Of a DNA stretch of 64,000 bases, positions 10,122 through 22,254 are shown piece after piece; position 1 is the stretch's first letter; each line of letters begins with the position of its first letter. The position numbers and the translations under genes are program-made. The notes under the pieces are model-generated. The model did no database searches. It had not been told where the DNA came from and worked only from the letters and a program-made list of their open reading frames with translations. The stretch covers positions 14,973,752 through 15,037,751 of the forward strand of contig OY821742.1 in NCBI GenBank assembly GCA_963682055.1, given 5' to 3'. Source of the stretch: Primula veris (taxonomy: Eukaryota; Streptophyta; Magnoliopsida; Ericales; Primulaceae).

Positions 10122-13100
10122 ATGACAAACACGTCGCCTATTCAGTTGCCTATTGGAAGTGAGCATGACCCAGTGGTTGGTGGAGATGTCCATAACACTG
10201 GGGGCGATGCGATTGTGGGGGCTAACGCCGATGACGCAGTTGCAGCGGCTGAGGCCGCCGCGGCTGCGGCTATGGCGGATGCTACGGCCAAAACTGAGGC
10301 TGCAGCCGAAGCAGCGGCCACGGCCAAGGCTGCAGCTAAGGCTGCGGCAAGAGCCAAGGCTGCGGCCAAGGGCAAGGCACCGATGTATTCGGCAGTGCCT
10401 ACTTTGCCGACTTCTCATCTGGAGAAACCGGAAAAATTCAGGGGTGACAACTTCAAACGTTGGCAGCAAAAGATGCTGTTTTATCTCACCACTCTGAATT
10501 TGACCAGGTTTCTTAAGGAGACTGCTCCCTTCCTAAGCGAGGACGATCTGGACGAGCAGTTGTTCTCTGCGGTTAAGGCATGGAGACATGCCGACTACCT
10601 ATGCAAGAACTATATCCTGTGTGCTCTAGATGACACGCTGTTTAGTGTTTTCGAGCCCAAAGCTACTGCAAAGGAGCTGTGGGAGACTCTCGAAAATTAG
10701 TACAAGGTGAATAACGCTGGCACAAAGAGATTTGTTGTCACGGACTTTCACGAGTACCGTATGACTGACAGCAGGGGTGTCATGGAGCAAGTTGAGGAGC
10801 TCCAACTGATTTATCACCGCCTTGAGGCTGAGGGGCTAGTTATTAATGAGCCTTTCCAGGTGGCACTCATGATTAAGAAATTGCCGCCGTCATGGAAAGA
10901 CTTTCAAAACTACCTGAAGCACAAGCGGAAGGAAATGAGGTTGGAGGGGCTCATTGAGAAGCTCAACATCGAGGTGAGCAACCGTCGCTCCGTGAGGAGA
11001 GTCGGTGGTGCTGTCATCCCGATGGCAAAGGCCAATGTGGTCGAAAGCTCCAACGTCAAACGGAAACGTTTTGACACCGGAGGCAGTACTGTTGTCGCAA
11101 AGAAATTTGCAGGAACCTGCTTTGTGTGTAACAGGACCGGCCATCGTGCGGCGGACTGTTATGACAATAAAGGCGCTGCTAAGCCTAAGCCCCCCCCCCC
11201 CCCCCCCCCCCCCCCCCCGCGGAGAAACTTCAAGGGCAAAGGGAAGAGGAAAGCTCCAGCTCAGGCTCATCTGGCTGAGGGAGGACGAGATGACGACCAC
11301 TTTACTGCTGTGGTCTCTGAGGTCAATCTCGTGGGGAGCAACCCCAAAGAGTGGTGGCTGGATACTGGCGCCACAAGCCACATCTGCTCAACTAGGTGGA
11401 TGTTTAAGACCTACGAAGCGGTAGAGGGAGAAAGCTGCTTCATGGGAAATTCTGCTACTTCCAAGGTGGAAGGAAAAGGAATGGTCGTGATGAACATGAC
11501 CTCGGGAAAAGAGCTGAGGTTGACAAATGTGCTTCATGTTCCAGATATCCGCAAGAATCTGGTATCAGGATCGGTGATGGTGAAGAACGGGTTAAAACTA
11601 GTTTTAGAATCCGATAAAATTGTAATCACCAAAAATGGTGGCTATATGACCAACGGCAAGTTTAAGTTAAACGTAGGAACACCTGCTCCCAATAAAGGTG
11701 CTAAAGCTGAGGCTAGCACAAGTAATGTAATGATTGTTGCCCAAGAGACCAATAAAAATTCCGAGTTTAATTATTTATTTGAGTCATTTCATTTGTGGCA
11801 TGGTAGATTAGGTCACGTGAATTATAATTATTTAAAGAAATTAATTTCACTAAAACTAATACCAAATTTCGTTTTTGATAAGCAACACAAATGCGAGATT
11901 TGTGTAGAAGCAAAATTAACGAAATCATCGTTTCAACATGTTGAACGAGAAAGTGAACCTCTCGGTCTAATACACACGGATGTATGCGACTTAAAGTTTA
12001 TACAAACGCGAGGAGGGAAAAAGTACTTTATCACCTTTAAAGATGATTGTACTAGATACTGTTACGTTTACTTAATGAGAAGTAAAGACGAAGCAGTTGA
12101 GAAATTCGCTCTTTATAAGACCGAAGTTGAAAATCAACTCAATAAGAAAATTAAAACATTGAGAAGTGATAGAGGCGGTGAATATGAATCACCGTTTGAA
12201 CAGATATGCGCTGAAAGCGGCATTATACATCAAACCACAGCCCCATACACTCCCGAGTAAAATGGGGTTTGCTGAGCGTAAAAATAGAACGCTAAAGGAA
12301 ATGATGAATGTTATGCTAATCAGTTCTGGGTTACCCCAGAACATGTGGGGGGAAGCTGTACTTTCTGCTAACTATGTTTTAAACAAGTTACCACATAAGA
12401 AGCGAGAAAAGACTCCATATGAATTATGGAAAGGTCATCAACCCAGTTATAAGAACCTGCGGGTTTGGGGTTGTCTCGCAAAGGTCCTAGTTCCCACTCC
12501 TAAGAGGATGAGAATCGGTCCTAAGACGGTGGACTGTGTGTTCATCGGATATGCACAGAATAGTAGTGCATATCGGTTTCTCGTGCACAAGTCGGACAAT
12601 CCCGATGTGCATGTAGATACGTATATGGAAAGCCGAGAGGCCTCTTTCTTTGAAGATATCTTTCCCCGAAAATTACCTACATATGTACCAACTGAAGAGT
12701 TGAACAGTGAAGGAAATGTGGGGGCAAGTGAACCGACAGAGGAAGAGGAAGACGAAGAGCCTCGGCGCAGCAAAAGGGCAAGGAAGGAAACTTCCTTTGG
12801 ACCTGATTTCCTAACCTTCATGGTTGAAGGCGAACCGGCGACATATAAACAAGCTATGTCAACACCGGATTCCCAATATTGGGAAGAAGCCATTCAAAAT
12901 GAAATTGAATCGATCATGCAAAACCACACTTGGGAACTAGTGGATCTTCCGAAAGGATGCAAGCCCCTAGGTCACAAGTGGATCTTCAAGAGGAAGTTAA
13001 AGGTTGACGGCACGATTGAGAAATACAAGGCGAGACTTGTAGTAAAAGGATTCAGGCAAACGGAAGGTGTCGATTATTTTGACACGTATGCCCCAGTCTC

Positions 13101-13916
13101 CAGGAAAACGTCTATCCGAATCGTCATTGCTCTCGCAGCTTTGTTTGATATGGAAATACATCAAATGGATGTAAAGACGGCATTTCTGAATGAAGAACTG
13201 GAAGAAGAGATTTACATAGAACAACCGGAAGGGTTTGTAGTTCCTGGTAAAGAGCACCAAGTGTGCAAACTTGTAAAGTCTCTATATGGACTCAAACAAG
13301 CGCCAAAGCAATGGCACGAGAAGTTTGATAGAATTATGCTACCAAACGGTTTTCACATTAATGAGTGTGATAAATGTGTCTACTCTAAAGGAAGTGGAAG
13401 AGACTGTGTTGTAGTCTATCTCTATGTGGATGACATGATCATAATTGGGAGTAATGAAAGAATCAGCTCCACAAAGAAAATGTTATCACAACACTTCGAT
13501 ATGAAGGACCTGGGTATAGCTGATGTAATACTTGGTATGAAGATTACCAAAACTTCAGAAGGGTATGCCTTGTCCCAAAGTCACTATGTTAAACAAGTTT
13601 TAGACAAGTTTGACAAGACAGTAAAGCTATGTCAAGAACCCCAATTGAGTTCAACTGTAACCTGAAAAAGAATTTCGGTAAAAGTGTGAATCAATTGGAG
13701 TTCTCTCGAGTCATAGGCAGTCTCATGTATATAATGAATTGCACTAGACCAGATATAGCAAACTCAGTGAGTAGACTGAGCAGGTACACCAGTAATCCAA
13801 ATGAGGAACACTGGAATGCCATAATGAAACTTCTCAGGTATATGAGGTTTTCAGCCGATTACGGGCTGCACTATACCAGATATCCAGCGGTACTGGAAGG
13901 GTATTCAGAGCACTGA
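10122..13916 (+). pseudogene. Copia gag-pol, broken
   Basis: Begins at ATG 10122 with an unusual alanine/lysine-rich N-terminus, followed by a UBN2-type gag (EKPEKFRGDNFKRW). An in-frame TAG at 10698-10700 breaks gag. Next come a zinc knuckle ([14 protein letters not shown]), a proline run from about 29 C (11190-11218), protease (DTGATSH, about 11360), GAG pre-integrase ([11 protein letters not shown]) and integrase (SDRGGEYES). At 12258-12260 TAA falls inside the conserved TPEQNG motif, and an extra base about 10 bp later shifts frame. RT follows (YVDDM at about 13425). A second frameshift occurs near 13620. The reading then stops at 13916, where comparison with the element at 62-64 kb shows that about 0.75 kb covering RNase H has been deleted. 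Confidence 0.92.
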
Positions 13917-14190
13917 GTTGAAGTTGCCAAGGCAGTCCAGGCCAAATATGGACAACAACTAAAGGGCCTAGTACGTGGGTAGAGAGGGCACTGTGCGGGT
14001 GCCATTCTGGGATACACAAAGCTTGATGGTTCAAAGCTTTACCGCTACCTAATAGCAGTATTCTGGGTGGTACTCCGCTACGGCAGGTTCAAGGCGCGCG
14101 CTACCTGACCTTAGGCAGTGAACTTTTGCGGTTCTCTTGATTTGCATTTAGGACATGGGCTTTCGAGCCAATTGCATTCATGTGGGGGAT
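13917..14190 (+). other. 3' non-coding region and polypurine tract of Copia 1
   Basis: Matches, in reverse, 61765-62045 of the second Copia element. It ends in TGTGGGGGAT directly before the 3' LTR, the likely plus-strand primer. Confidence 0.7.
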
Positions 14191-14684
14191 TGTTGGAAAA
14201 ATAGGAAAAACATGTAGTTTAAACATGTTTTTCCAAAGTGGTCAGGGACCAACTTTGAGTCAATTTTTAATGCGACTCCTCAGTTTTTCTGAGGCCATAC
14301 TCTATGCGTTTGAGTAGCTCGTGCGACGAGCTTCGCAACGGTATATCGCATGACCAATTCGGAGGAATGGTGTGAATGATAATTGGACTCGAATGTTGGT
14401 ACTCGAAAGAGGGAAAAACCGAAATCTGGAAAATGGGGTAGAGAGTGGGAATAAACCATGAGGGTTATCCCACATTGGAAAATCAAGGTTGATTTTCACT
14501 CTATATATACAAATCCATCCCATGTAGTTGGTAAACTAATTAAGTCCACATACCCATGAGTGGGTTAGTGTGTACCACACACGCGCGCGCTCGCTCGGGT
14601 CTCGGTTCTCGGGACTCGGGCCTCGGGCCTCGGGCCTCGGGTCACGGGACGCGGGACGCGGGACGCGGGCCGCGGGCCGCGGGC

Positions 14685-14720
<36 letters not shown>

Positions 14721-15758
14721 TTGAGATTTGGGATTTGGGATTTGGGATTTGGGATTTGGGATTTGGGATTTGGGGAATGTCTCGGGTCTTGGGTCTTGGG
14801 TCTTGGGTCTCGGGTCTTGGGTCTTGTGTCTTGTGTCTTGTGTCTTGTGTCTTGTGTCTTGTACTAAATCTGAAAAGGGCCTTTTGCATATTTGCAAGAG
14901 CAGTTCCTAGAGTTACAGAAGGTTTGAAACTCCAGCAGTAATTGGAGGCGGATTCTGGGGATGTAACTCTCAGAATTAAATGACCAATAAATTCTGCGGT
15001 TTCAGAATTTACTCTATAAAGAGGCAGCCATCCCCTCACATTCTAACACACATTCAAAATCAGTATCTTCTCTCTAACCAAAAAGCTGCATATTTTTTCA
15101 TAGCATTTAGAACCAGAGAGAACCACCCACCAACAGCTCGACTTAGACTCGTCGCCAGTTTCCGGCGAGTCTTCCGAGAGACGTTGTACCTTGGGATCGA
15201 AGCGCCAACGCAACCAGAAACTTAAGGTGGTTGGGCGAATAACGGTTAAGAGCATACTGTTAACAGTAGCCTCGTCCGTTTAATTTTACATTCTGTCCGT
15301 TTTATTTTTTCCGCATTTAAATTCAGTTTTACACTCTGTACTCTCAATTCAGTATTTTAATTTCAGTTTTTCAATATTCTGTCCTTAGCTGTAGCTTTTC
15401 TTTTCTGTTTGTACTATTCTGTAATTATTTTAAAGTTCTGTTTCTGTTCTGTAATTTCAATTCTGTAATTAGATTAGTTTCAATTCAGTCCTGTATTTTA
15501 AATTCATAACAGAACAGTCCGGCTGTTAAGTTTTACTTTTCAGTCCGGCAGTTTCTTTTAATTACAAAACAGTACATCAGATTATTAATTGATAATAATC
15601 TGATAACGTTTGTTTTTTATTTACATTTCAGTACCTAAATGTTGTAATCAATTTATTGTATTTCATTTGGAAATTAATAAAGATTACACTGGTTTTATTT
15701 AATTACTGTTTAGTCTTTTATTTATTATTAATTGTTATTTCGTACACGGAATCCAACA
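14191..15758 (+). repeat. 3' LTR of Copia 1
   Basis: 1568 bp, collinear with the 5' LTR. The 152-bp excess lies almost entirely in the G-rich array. Other differences are scattered substitutions and small indels. Confidence 0.92.
14590..14862 (+). repeat. expanded G-rich 7-bp array in 3' LTR
   Basis: Successive blocks of CTCGGGC, ACGCGGG, GGGCCGC, GGGATGC, GGGATTT, GGGTCTT and finally GTGTCTT units. It is about twice the length of the matching array in the 5' LTR. Confidence 0.85.
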
Positions 15759-16590
15759 CTATTTACCCATTTCAGAGTTACGTTATCCTCTCTTGAGACT
15801 TGAGCTACATTCTCAGAAGACGTTCCCTTATTAATTAACTAACGATTTCTTTTTGAGCAGATTAATAGAATTTTTAGTATTATTACTTTTCCTTTTACTG
15901 AATCCCATCATTCTCGTATGGTAATCAACCGCCGATATGATATTAATGGAGAAGGAGCAAAGAAAAAAAAAAAGGAGTGGAGATCACATGGGTGATCCAA
16001 ATACAAATCTCACTTCGACTCAATGTACTTTACCCTTAAGTCGATTATAGGTTCCAGTTATATTTTACCTTGAATACATATCGCTTTAAGGGCAGTTCCT
16101 TCACCATTTCATCATAGTTCATGCATGCCATATTAGCAACTGCCCTTATTAAAAAAAATGTAAACTGCATACTATGTACCCCAAAAACATCCTTCATGAG
16201 CCCATTCAAACAACTAAACTCTAACTCTCTAATTGACCATCATCCTCCCAATGAGTCTAACAACTACCTGCGCTCATACAAACACATGACCGCATAAAAT
16301 AAATAACCGTAAAACTGCTGTTTCCGACTAATTATTTTAGAAACAGTATCTTGTATATATAATAAAGAAAAAAGGGTACGTAATTTCTACCAATTATACA
16401 GAATACTTATTCTCAAATAATAGTTTTACTAATGCTTTCAGAAATCATATTATTCAATGGTAACCTGGATGATTATAACGTTTACATCCATATCTATATA
16501 TTAGTAATATGAGTAGTTAAATTCGAAATTAAAATTATTTATTTAGACAGTTCATATTTCTTCATAAGATCCCATATACAGGTTTCGCAA
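15759..16590. other. intergenic, no gene seen
   Basis: AT-rich, with an A-run near 15963-15975. No motif recognised. Confidence 0.4.
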
Positions 16591-16776
16591 CTATTCAGCT
16601 GGGTGGACAGCCGTCAACTCTCTCTTCTTCTTGAAAAGCTTCCACAGCTTCACGATCACAAACAGAAGAAACAGAAAAAAAGTAACACAGACTATGCCAA
16701 TCAGAACGGGCTTTCAAATCTTGTCGTGCACGGAGCTGTTTGTGTAGTCCCTGGTACCAGGTTGGTCAATAAGTCC
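16591..16776 (-). pseudogene. terminal exon relic with membrane anchor
   Basis: A 3' splice site (CAG at 16779-16777) is followed by 62 codons in one frame ending at TAG 16591-16593. The peptide has an N-linked-type DYTNSSVHDK segment, one TGA (after HDKI, before KPVLIG), a clear transmembrane stretch rich in F, L, V and I, then a basic tail with KLFKKKREL and a short end. This is the layout of the last exon of a single-pass membrane protein. TGA probably replaced a Trp codon. The family is not recognised and no upstream exons were found. Confidence 0.35.
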
Positions 16777-18774
16777 CTGTTGAGAAATTTAAGTAAATTA
16801 ATAAACTTAAAATGGAATTTTATTAAAACAAAAAACTTGAAACAGAAATTATTAGGGAAAAAGACATTTAGATGCATAATTTAAAATTTTATTCCACTTC
16901 ACACACATATTGTGTCCTTTATTCCAAATAGATACATTTGGTGACTTGTAAATTAATTGTGACCTGATTTCTCTCTCTTCTCTATATTTTTTAAAAAAGT
17001 AAAACAAATCATGAAAAAAATAAAAATACACTAAATAAGAGAAATATTTCCAAAATGTCACCGTAAATTTACAAAATGCGAAGTGAACGGTTCGTTATTA
17101 ATAACCTTTACTACAATTTTACATCACTAATCAAAAGCAAACAGGTGGTTATTAATAACCTCTGTAATTCAAAAAAAAAACGGCAGCCAGTGAACAGAAT
17201 CAAGAATAAAGCAAACCATGTTCCTATTAAAAGATTCCAGAATATTGCTATTTCTAAACAATTTTATTTTTTTCAAAAGAAAATATACTGTAGGTGTGAA
17301 GGGGGAGATGAGAGAGAGAGACCATATTCAATGGGAGTAGTAACCTTAATGTTTGCCAACCGGTCACATGTATTTAAAAGGAAAACTTTTAAAAGCCTTG
17401 TTCTTTTTTTGGAATAAAAATCATAAAAGATGTAGTTAAGTGTCATTTTCATTATTATTTCATAAAAATTCAAAAAGAATGTAAAAAGGAATGTGTCTGT
17501 AGCTTATGCTTTCCCAACCTTATTTTATGGGAAAATTACCTATACATACGTACTTTTAAATTTGATTGCATAAAACACACATGTGACGTTCTTAATTTCA
17601 AAGAGAGAGCATATATATATACTCTATAAATACATTTGTATGTAGAATGAAACAATAAAATCTCTCATCTCTCCAAAAAAATAAAACACTAACACAATAT
17701 CATTTAACTCTCCGCACAACATCTCAAAAAATACAAATCATTAAATATAGAATATCTCTCATTGTTGATAAGAGAAAAAGACAATTGAAAAAATTGACAA
17801 GAGTACACATTAACATACAAAAATGGGTGTAGAAATGGACTTTAATTAAATCCTTACAAATCCACCACATACTTGTATAAAAACGCTACTTAAGCCCCTA
17901 TTCTTATTTTGAAAAATGAATGAAGTTTTCTTTTTCTTTCCACTCTAATTTTATGCAAAAGAAAAAAAAAAAGATGGAGAAAAGATTGGGAAAGTCCGAA
18001 AGAGAGAGATACAAGGGAGAGTGAGTTTTTGTACTCAAAAAAAGAAAGGTAAAAAAAGGGAGAAAGAGAGAGAGGGGAGCAAAAAAACAGGGGAAGACAG
18101 ATAAATAAAATATTTTAAATTTTTAAAACTCAATTTTCATAATGTATTTTCGGAAGCAATTCTCTACACTTGTATTAAAGTGTAATTTTCCTTATTTTTT
18201 ATCATAAAAATTCAAAATTATAAAGATATACATGCATAATCCAATCTTACTTTTATCATAAAAATACAAAAGATATCACTCTTCTAGAATATGCGTGTAT
18301 ATTTTATTTTTTTAATAATATATAGAAGTTAATTTGGATTGAAATGCGTACCTGCTGTTTCATTTTGAATTTTTGATTAAAGGGGAGATCAGAGAGAAAA
18401 AAATATAGATGAATGGTAAGTGAATGTAAGTTTTTATAGAGAATAAAATGATGAATGTTGAGTGTAGATTTTATAGAGAATAGAATGAAGAAAAGAAAAA
18501 CAAACCATAAATGCAAGTGAAACCCTAATGGAATGACTGTAGACCAGTTAACTAGCTAGCTAGTGTCCTTTGTTCATTAATTTTTTAGGTGATTTATAAA
18601 CCACCTTCTTTTTCCTAAACAATTCGAATTCATAAACTCTTAAGTCATATATAAATGGATTTAAATTTTTTAGAGTTTATAGTGCACTCACATACTTTAG
18701 AGTTTTATTTAACGGATGAAAGAAAAACAATCTAATGATATTCATGCGTGAGTTTGTAATTTATTTTTATATAA
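16777..18774. other. AT-rich intergenic, no gene seen
   Basis: Contains purine-rich (GAGA) runs at 17950-18090 and many T/A runs. GGTTATTAATAACC-like words occur near 17090 and 17150. Nothing supports a gene. Confidence 0.4.
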
Positions 18775-18905
18775 AATAAGATATATTAAAATCATTGATT
18801 TTTTTACTATTTTTAAATAATACTTAAATTTAGGTTAGTTTCAACGAGTATTTTATAATTTTATTTGAGTTTTTATTGTGTTGTAAAGTTAGTTTTTAAT
18901 TTACA
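18775..18905 (-). repeat. dispersed AT-rich repeat, reverse copy
   Basis: The reverse complement matches the units at 4690-4965 (words ACTCAAAT...ATTATA, GTTGAAACT and GATTTTAATATAT). Unclassified family. Confidence 0.4.
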
Positions 18906-19965
18906 AAATCATAATTTGAATTTTATATATTAAAATTATATGAATCTTTTTTTATAAAAACCACGTATAAATTTACACAATTGGATTATTTTAACTATAG
19001 AGAATTTGAATCTTATGCAAATTGGTTTTGTGAGGTTAAAATATTGCACGTTACCTTCCAAAAAAATATATTGCTCGTTAGTTACTGATTACATTAATTA
19101 GTATTTGAAATTGTACTGCATAACTTGCTTGATTTCAGTTTGAAGTTAAATTAACAACTGCTTACTGTAACCTTACATACAACGTTGATCTTCAAACCAT
19201 GTATGGATATATTCCGCACTTTGTTCTTATTCATCGATAATTATTTATTTAGAAATCCTTGTTTAGTTTCTGGAAAAAGAAATTTATTTTGATTCGTTAG
19301 TAATTACTGTTTGCCGAAAATAAGGTCTACAGCCATACACCATATTTTGAAGTAATTTCATAGTTAGAAAGTAGAAACCAACCGTTGCATATTACGTTGC
19401 GTTTATTTTATTGCTTAATCTGGAAACTGTTTTATTTATTGTGTTAGACTGCGAACTTGTTTGCATTTCATTTGTCTCTAAATTAGTGGTTTATATAAAA
19501 GGTTCATTTGTATTCCTGAAAATTTGTATTTCTGGAAATTTGTCTAAGTTTGGAACTAATTTACGTGTGTGGATCAGTTGGTTTGTTGGATCTGCATTTA
19601 AACAGAACGATCATTGCTGCCTATAATCAAATTGGTTGACTGATATTATAATTAGAATTTGAACTTATTCATTATATTATGGTTAGTGACAAAATACAAA
19701 AAAAAATTATTCAATTATGTTCGATAACCCGACTACTGCTACGACAGTGCCGATTGGTTTCCTTGGGGAAAATTTGCATATCAATAAAAAAAGTAAGGTG
19801 TAATATGGGGTTACCAATGTGGGGGGTCTGGGGGCATTGAACCATGTGACATGTCCCGATCGGATCCTTTCATATGCAGGGGTCAAGCGCCTCCCCTTGG
19901 TCCGGAATAAGAAAAAAAAAAAAAAAAAAAATTTCGGTTTTTCCAAGTATACATTATGTTAACTG

Positions 19966-19967
<2 letters not shown>
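18906..19967. other. AT-rich intergenic; unassigned GC-richer block 19720-19915
   Basis: Nothing supports a gene. The block 19720-19915 is GC-richer and followed by an A-run (about 19912-19931). On the minus strand it contains a B-box-like ATGGTTCAATGCC, so a SINE relic is possible, but no matching A-box was seen. Confidence 0.3.

Positions 19968-20015
<48 letters not shown>
19968..20015. repeat. (TA)n microsatellite
   Basis: About 24 TA units without interruption. Confidence 0.95.
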
Positions 20016-20020
<5 letters not shown>

Positions 20021-20035
20021 TAATGTAAATGTATG

Positions 20036-20110
20036 TCAATATGCCACTAGGCTAGTAGATAAATGTTTATTTTAAGTGTTAGAGGTCACGGGTTCAAATA
20101 TTTTTAACTA
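20036..20110 (+). repeat. possible tRNA-derived SINE head
   Basis: TAGGCTAGTAGAT (weak A-box) and CGGGTTCAAATA (B-box-like) lie about 30 bp apart, the spacing of a pol III promoter. The match to the A-box is poor and the 3' end is not defined. Confidence 0.3.
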
Positions 20111-20304
20111 GCATTTATTTTATTTTATACAATTATACAGCTGATACAAATTATACCCTTATTCTACTTTGTCAAATTTTTTACTATCTGTGTTCGGTTG
20201 GATTTTAATACACATAAAAGTCTCTGAATTTTATAAAACTCCACACCCCTTTGTTTGGACTCATGGTCCGCCCTGATCGTAACCATTTAACAAAGGGAAG
20301 CGGT

Positions 20305-20435
20305 GTAAATAATGGGATAATTATTGTCTATGTATACAAACTATCTAGTTTTAACAAAATGCATACTCAATTACATGTTTTCTCAATAAACATACCGAAG
20401 TCTTCAAAATTGACCATTCGACATACCGATATCAG
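20305..20435 (+). repeat. inverted repeat arm, partner at 22255-22400
   Basis: About 130 bp, including AATGCATACTCAATTACATG and TTCTCAATAAACAT, recurs in reverse complement at 22255-22400. The interval between the arms holds a Helitron-like element and a MITE. Confidence 0.75.
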
Positions 20436-21142
20436 CTAACCGCAAAAAAGACGGTAAACATGCATGTCTTTTACACCCAAAAAAAAGGAGGTACACCAAA
20501 AAAAAAAGGAGGGATAGTGAACATTATCAATATATTCTTCCTTCTTTGTTTTCACTGTAATTTTCATCATCTTCTTCGATCTAACTAAGCCATATAAGTG
20601 ATTGCAAACTACTTTTATCAGTTTATATATATAAATGTAAATCTGATTCAAAAACAAAACTCACCCGCTCCTCGTCCCAGATTCATATCCTTTCAGCCTC
20701 ATACATCTTCAACAATTACGAAAATTGAACTATAAAACTCTCCATCTCAGATTCACATGGTAGATAGTCGGATCAGAGAAGTTAAAAACATAGGATTAAT
20801 TTTTTTATTTAATTAAATCAGACAAAAGGTACACAATTTTGATAAGTTTACAAAATTTTGATAAGTTATTGGGTTTGGAAAATTGTCTATATCCAGGTAT
20901 GGAAAACCATTAAAGTGAATCTCAATTTATTTGCTTGATTTGGAAGTTACGGTACAATTTAAAAATTCAAAACATGTTATTATACATCTTGTAAAAAAAA
21001 AAAAACAACACACATATTTCTGTTTCTGTCGTGAAACCGTGAAAATTTGCTTTAATAAAATCTTGATTTGAAGTGTTTTTGTAAAAAAATATCGAAGTTG
21101 ATGTCTAAGATGATGTCCATGTAACCCATCTCTCTATAGATA
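20436..21142. other. AT-rich intergenic
   Basis: No gene. Two adjacent A-rich and GGAGG-containing words near 20475-20515 are imperfect duplicates. Confidence 0.35.
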
Positions 21143-21660
21143 CTAGCGAACGTGCCAACGCGTTGCGTGATGTAACCGGTGTATTTTTTTAATTTTTCAA
21201 ACATTAATCATATAAAAAAAATACAACAAAATTGAAAGAAATGATACTAACTTATGCTGTCACGGTTGATCATGGTAAAAATTTGTTCCATATTTTCAAT
21301 ATTTTTCTAATTTGTACTTTGTAGAGAAGGAGAGAGAAAGAAAAGAACATAATAAATGATCATATGATGAGTAATAGGATAAACAAATTTAATTGATAAT
21401 AGTGGAGAAACGGTTACTTTATGAGCAGTTACATTTTTTAAATGGAAAAAAAACCGGTTTGACTTTTTTTATAAATTCTGTAATTAGTTGGCTATTTTTA
21501 TAAATATTTGTTTCAAGGGCTCATAAACCCTCCTCACATGTATAGATATATATCAGTCTATTTTTTATAAATTCTGTAATTAGTTGGCTATTTTTATAAA
21601 TATTTGTTTCAAGGGCTCATAAACCCTCCTCACATGTATAGATATATATCAGTCTATTAT
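21143..21660 (-). mobile_element. non-autonomous Helitron-like element
   Basis: Read on the minus strand, the left end shows the typical Helitron 3' terminus: a GC-rich short hairpin around CACGCAACGCGTTGG followed by CGCTAGT. At the right end the minus strand reads ATTATAATAGACTGATATAT, like common plant Helitron 5' termini, and the end is repeated (see next entry). There is no Rep/helicase coding. The exact 5' base is uncertain. Confidence 0.55.
21465..21656. repeat. 96-bp perfect tandem duplication
   Basis: The unit beginning TTTTTTATAAATTCTG and ending with ATATATATCAGTCTA is present twice head to tail without a visible mismatch. It includes the presumed 5' end of the Helitron-like element. 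Confidence 0.9.
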
Positions 21661-21672
21661 AATACTCCATAT

Positions 21673-21966
21673 TAGGGCTGGGTTCGATTCAGTTCGGTTT
21701 TTAGCAAAACCGAAACCGAAACCGAGCATATTTTTCGGTTCGCTTTTTTTCAGTTTCGGTCTTTTTATTTTTTAGACCGAACCGGACCGGTTTTTTTTGG
21801 TCCAGTTTCGGTTTTTTTCGGTTTTTCGGTTTTTTTTTCGGTCTTTTTCGGTTCGGTTTTATTGAAAACCGAAACCGATCCGAATTTTTTTTGGTTTTTC
21901 GGTTTCGGTCTTTTTCGGTTCGGTTATCGGTCCGGTTCAGTTTTTCTGTTTTTTCGCCCAGCCCTA
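21673..21966. mobile_element. MITE with TAGGGCTGGG termini, CGG-T rich
   Basis: Starts TAGGGCTGGGTTCG and ends CGCCCAGCCCTA, giving inverted termini of at least ten bases. The interior is made of short words TTTTTCGG, GGTTCGG and their complements (CCGAAACCGAA), which allow strong self-folding. No target duplication is clear. This resembles a widespread plant MITE type; the superfamily is left open. Confidence 0.65.
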
Positions 21967-22254
21967 CTCGTATCACCAAAAATACCAAAGTTTACATCAA
22001 AATATGGACCCTTTATTTCGATGGTTGGGATTAAAACTTGAAGTTAAAAAACAAAAAAAATGTGAACTCTAGCTTTTATCCCATTCTAAATATCTCAATT
22101 CTTTCCGTCATTTTTGCTTTCTCCATTGTGTATATATATACATATATGTATAGAATGTGTATATATGAATTTGCAGTGAGAGAGAAAGAAATAGAAATAT
22201 ATGGTTGTTTGGCCAAGGTAAAATAGTAATCTCCTATTTAATTTGTTGCTTTTT
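21967..22254. other. AT-rich intergenic between MITE and repeat arm
   Basis: No gene. Contains an ATATATAC microsatellite-like run near 22128-22160. Confidence 0.3.

Larger units (their letters stand above)
8352..15758 (+). mobile_element. Copia LTR retrotransposon 1, degraded
   Basis: Two LTRs (8352-9767 and 14191-15758), both TGTTGG...CCAACA, bracket a gag-pol region in Copia order: protease, integrase, reverse transcriptase. The flanking pentamers are CTAAT and CTATT, a target duplication with one mismatch. A G-rich tract (TGTGGGGGAT) precedes the 3' LTR. The element cannot be autonomous: gag-pol has nonsense codons and frameshifts, and RNase H is deleted. It belongs to the same broad family as the element at 59467-64000, with matching 3' non-coding sequence. 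Confidence 0.92.

Noticed and set aside
10071..10500. Overlapping open frames on both strands with serine/arginine- or alanine-rich products
   Set aside because: Shadow frames of the alanine-rich, GC-rich gag start.
14536..15040. Several open frames of 100-167 codons on both strands in the G-rich LTR array
   Set aside because: A 7-bp repeat keeps frames open by periodicity. The products are low-complexity repeats with no start context.
21701..21988. Minus-strand frame with RNRTEK-type repeats
   Set aside because: Translation of the TTTTTCGG words of a MITE.
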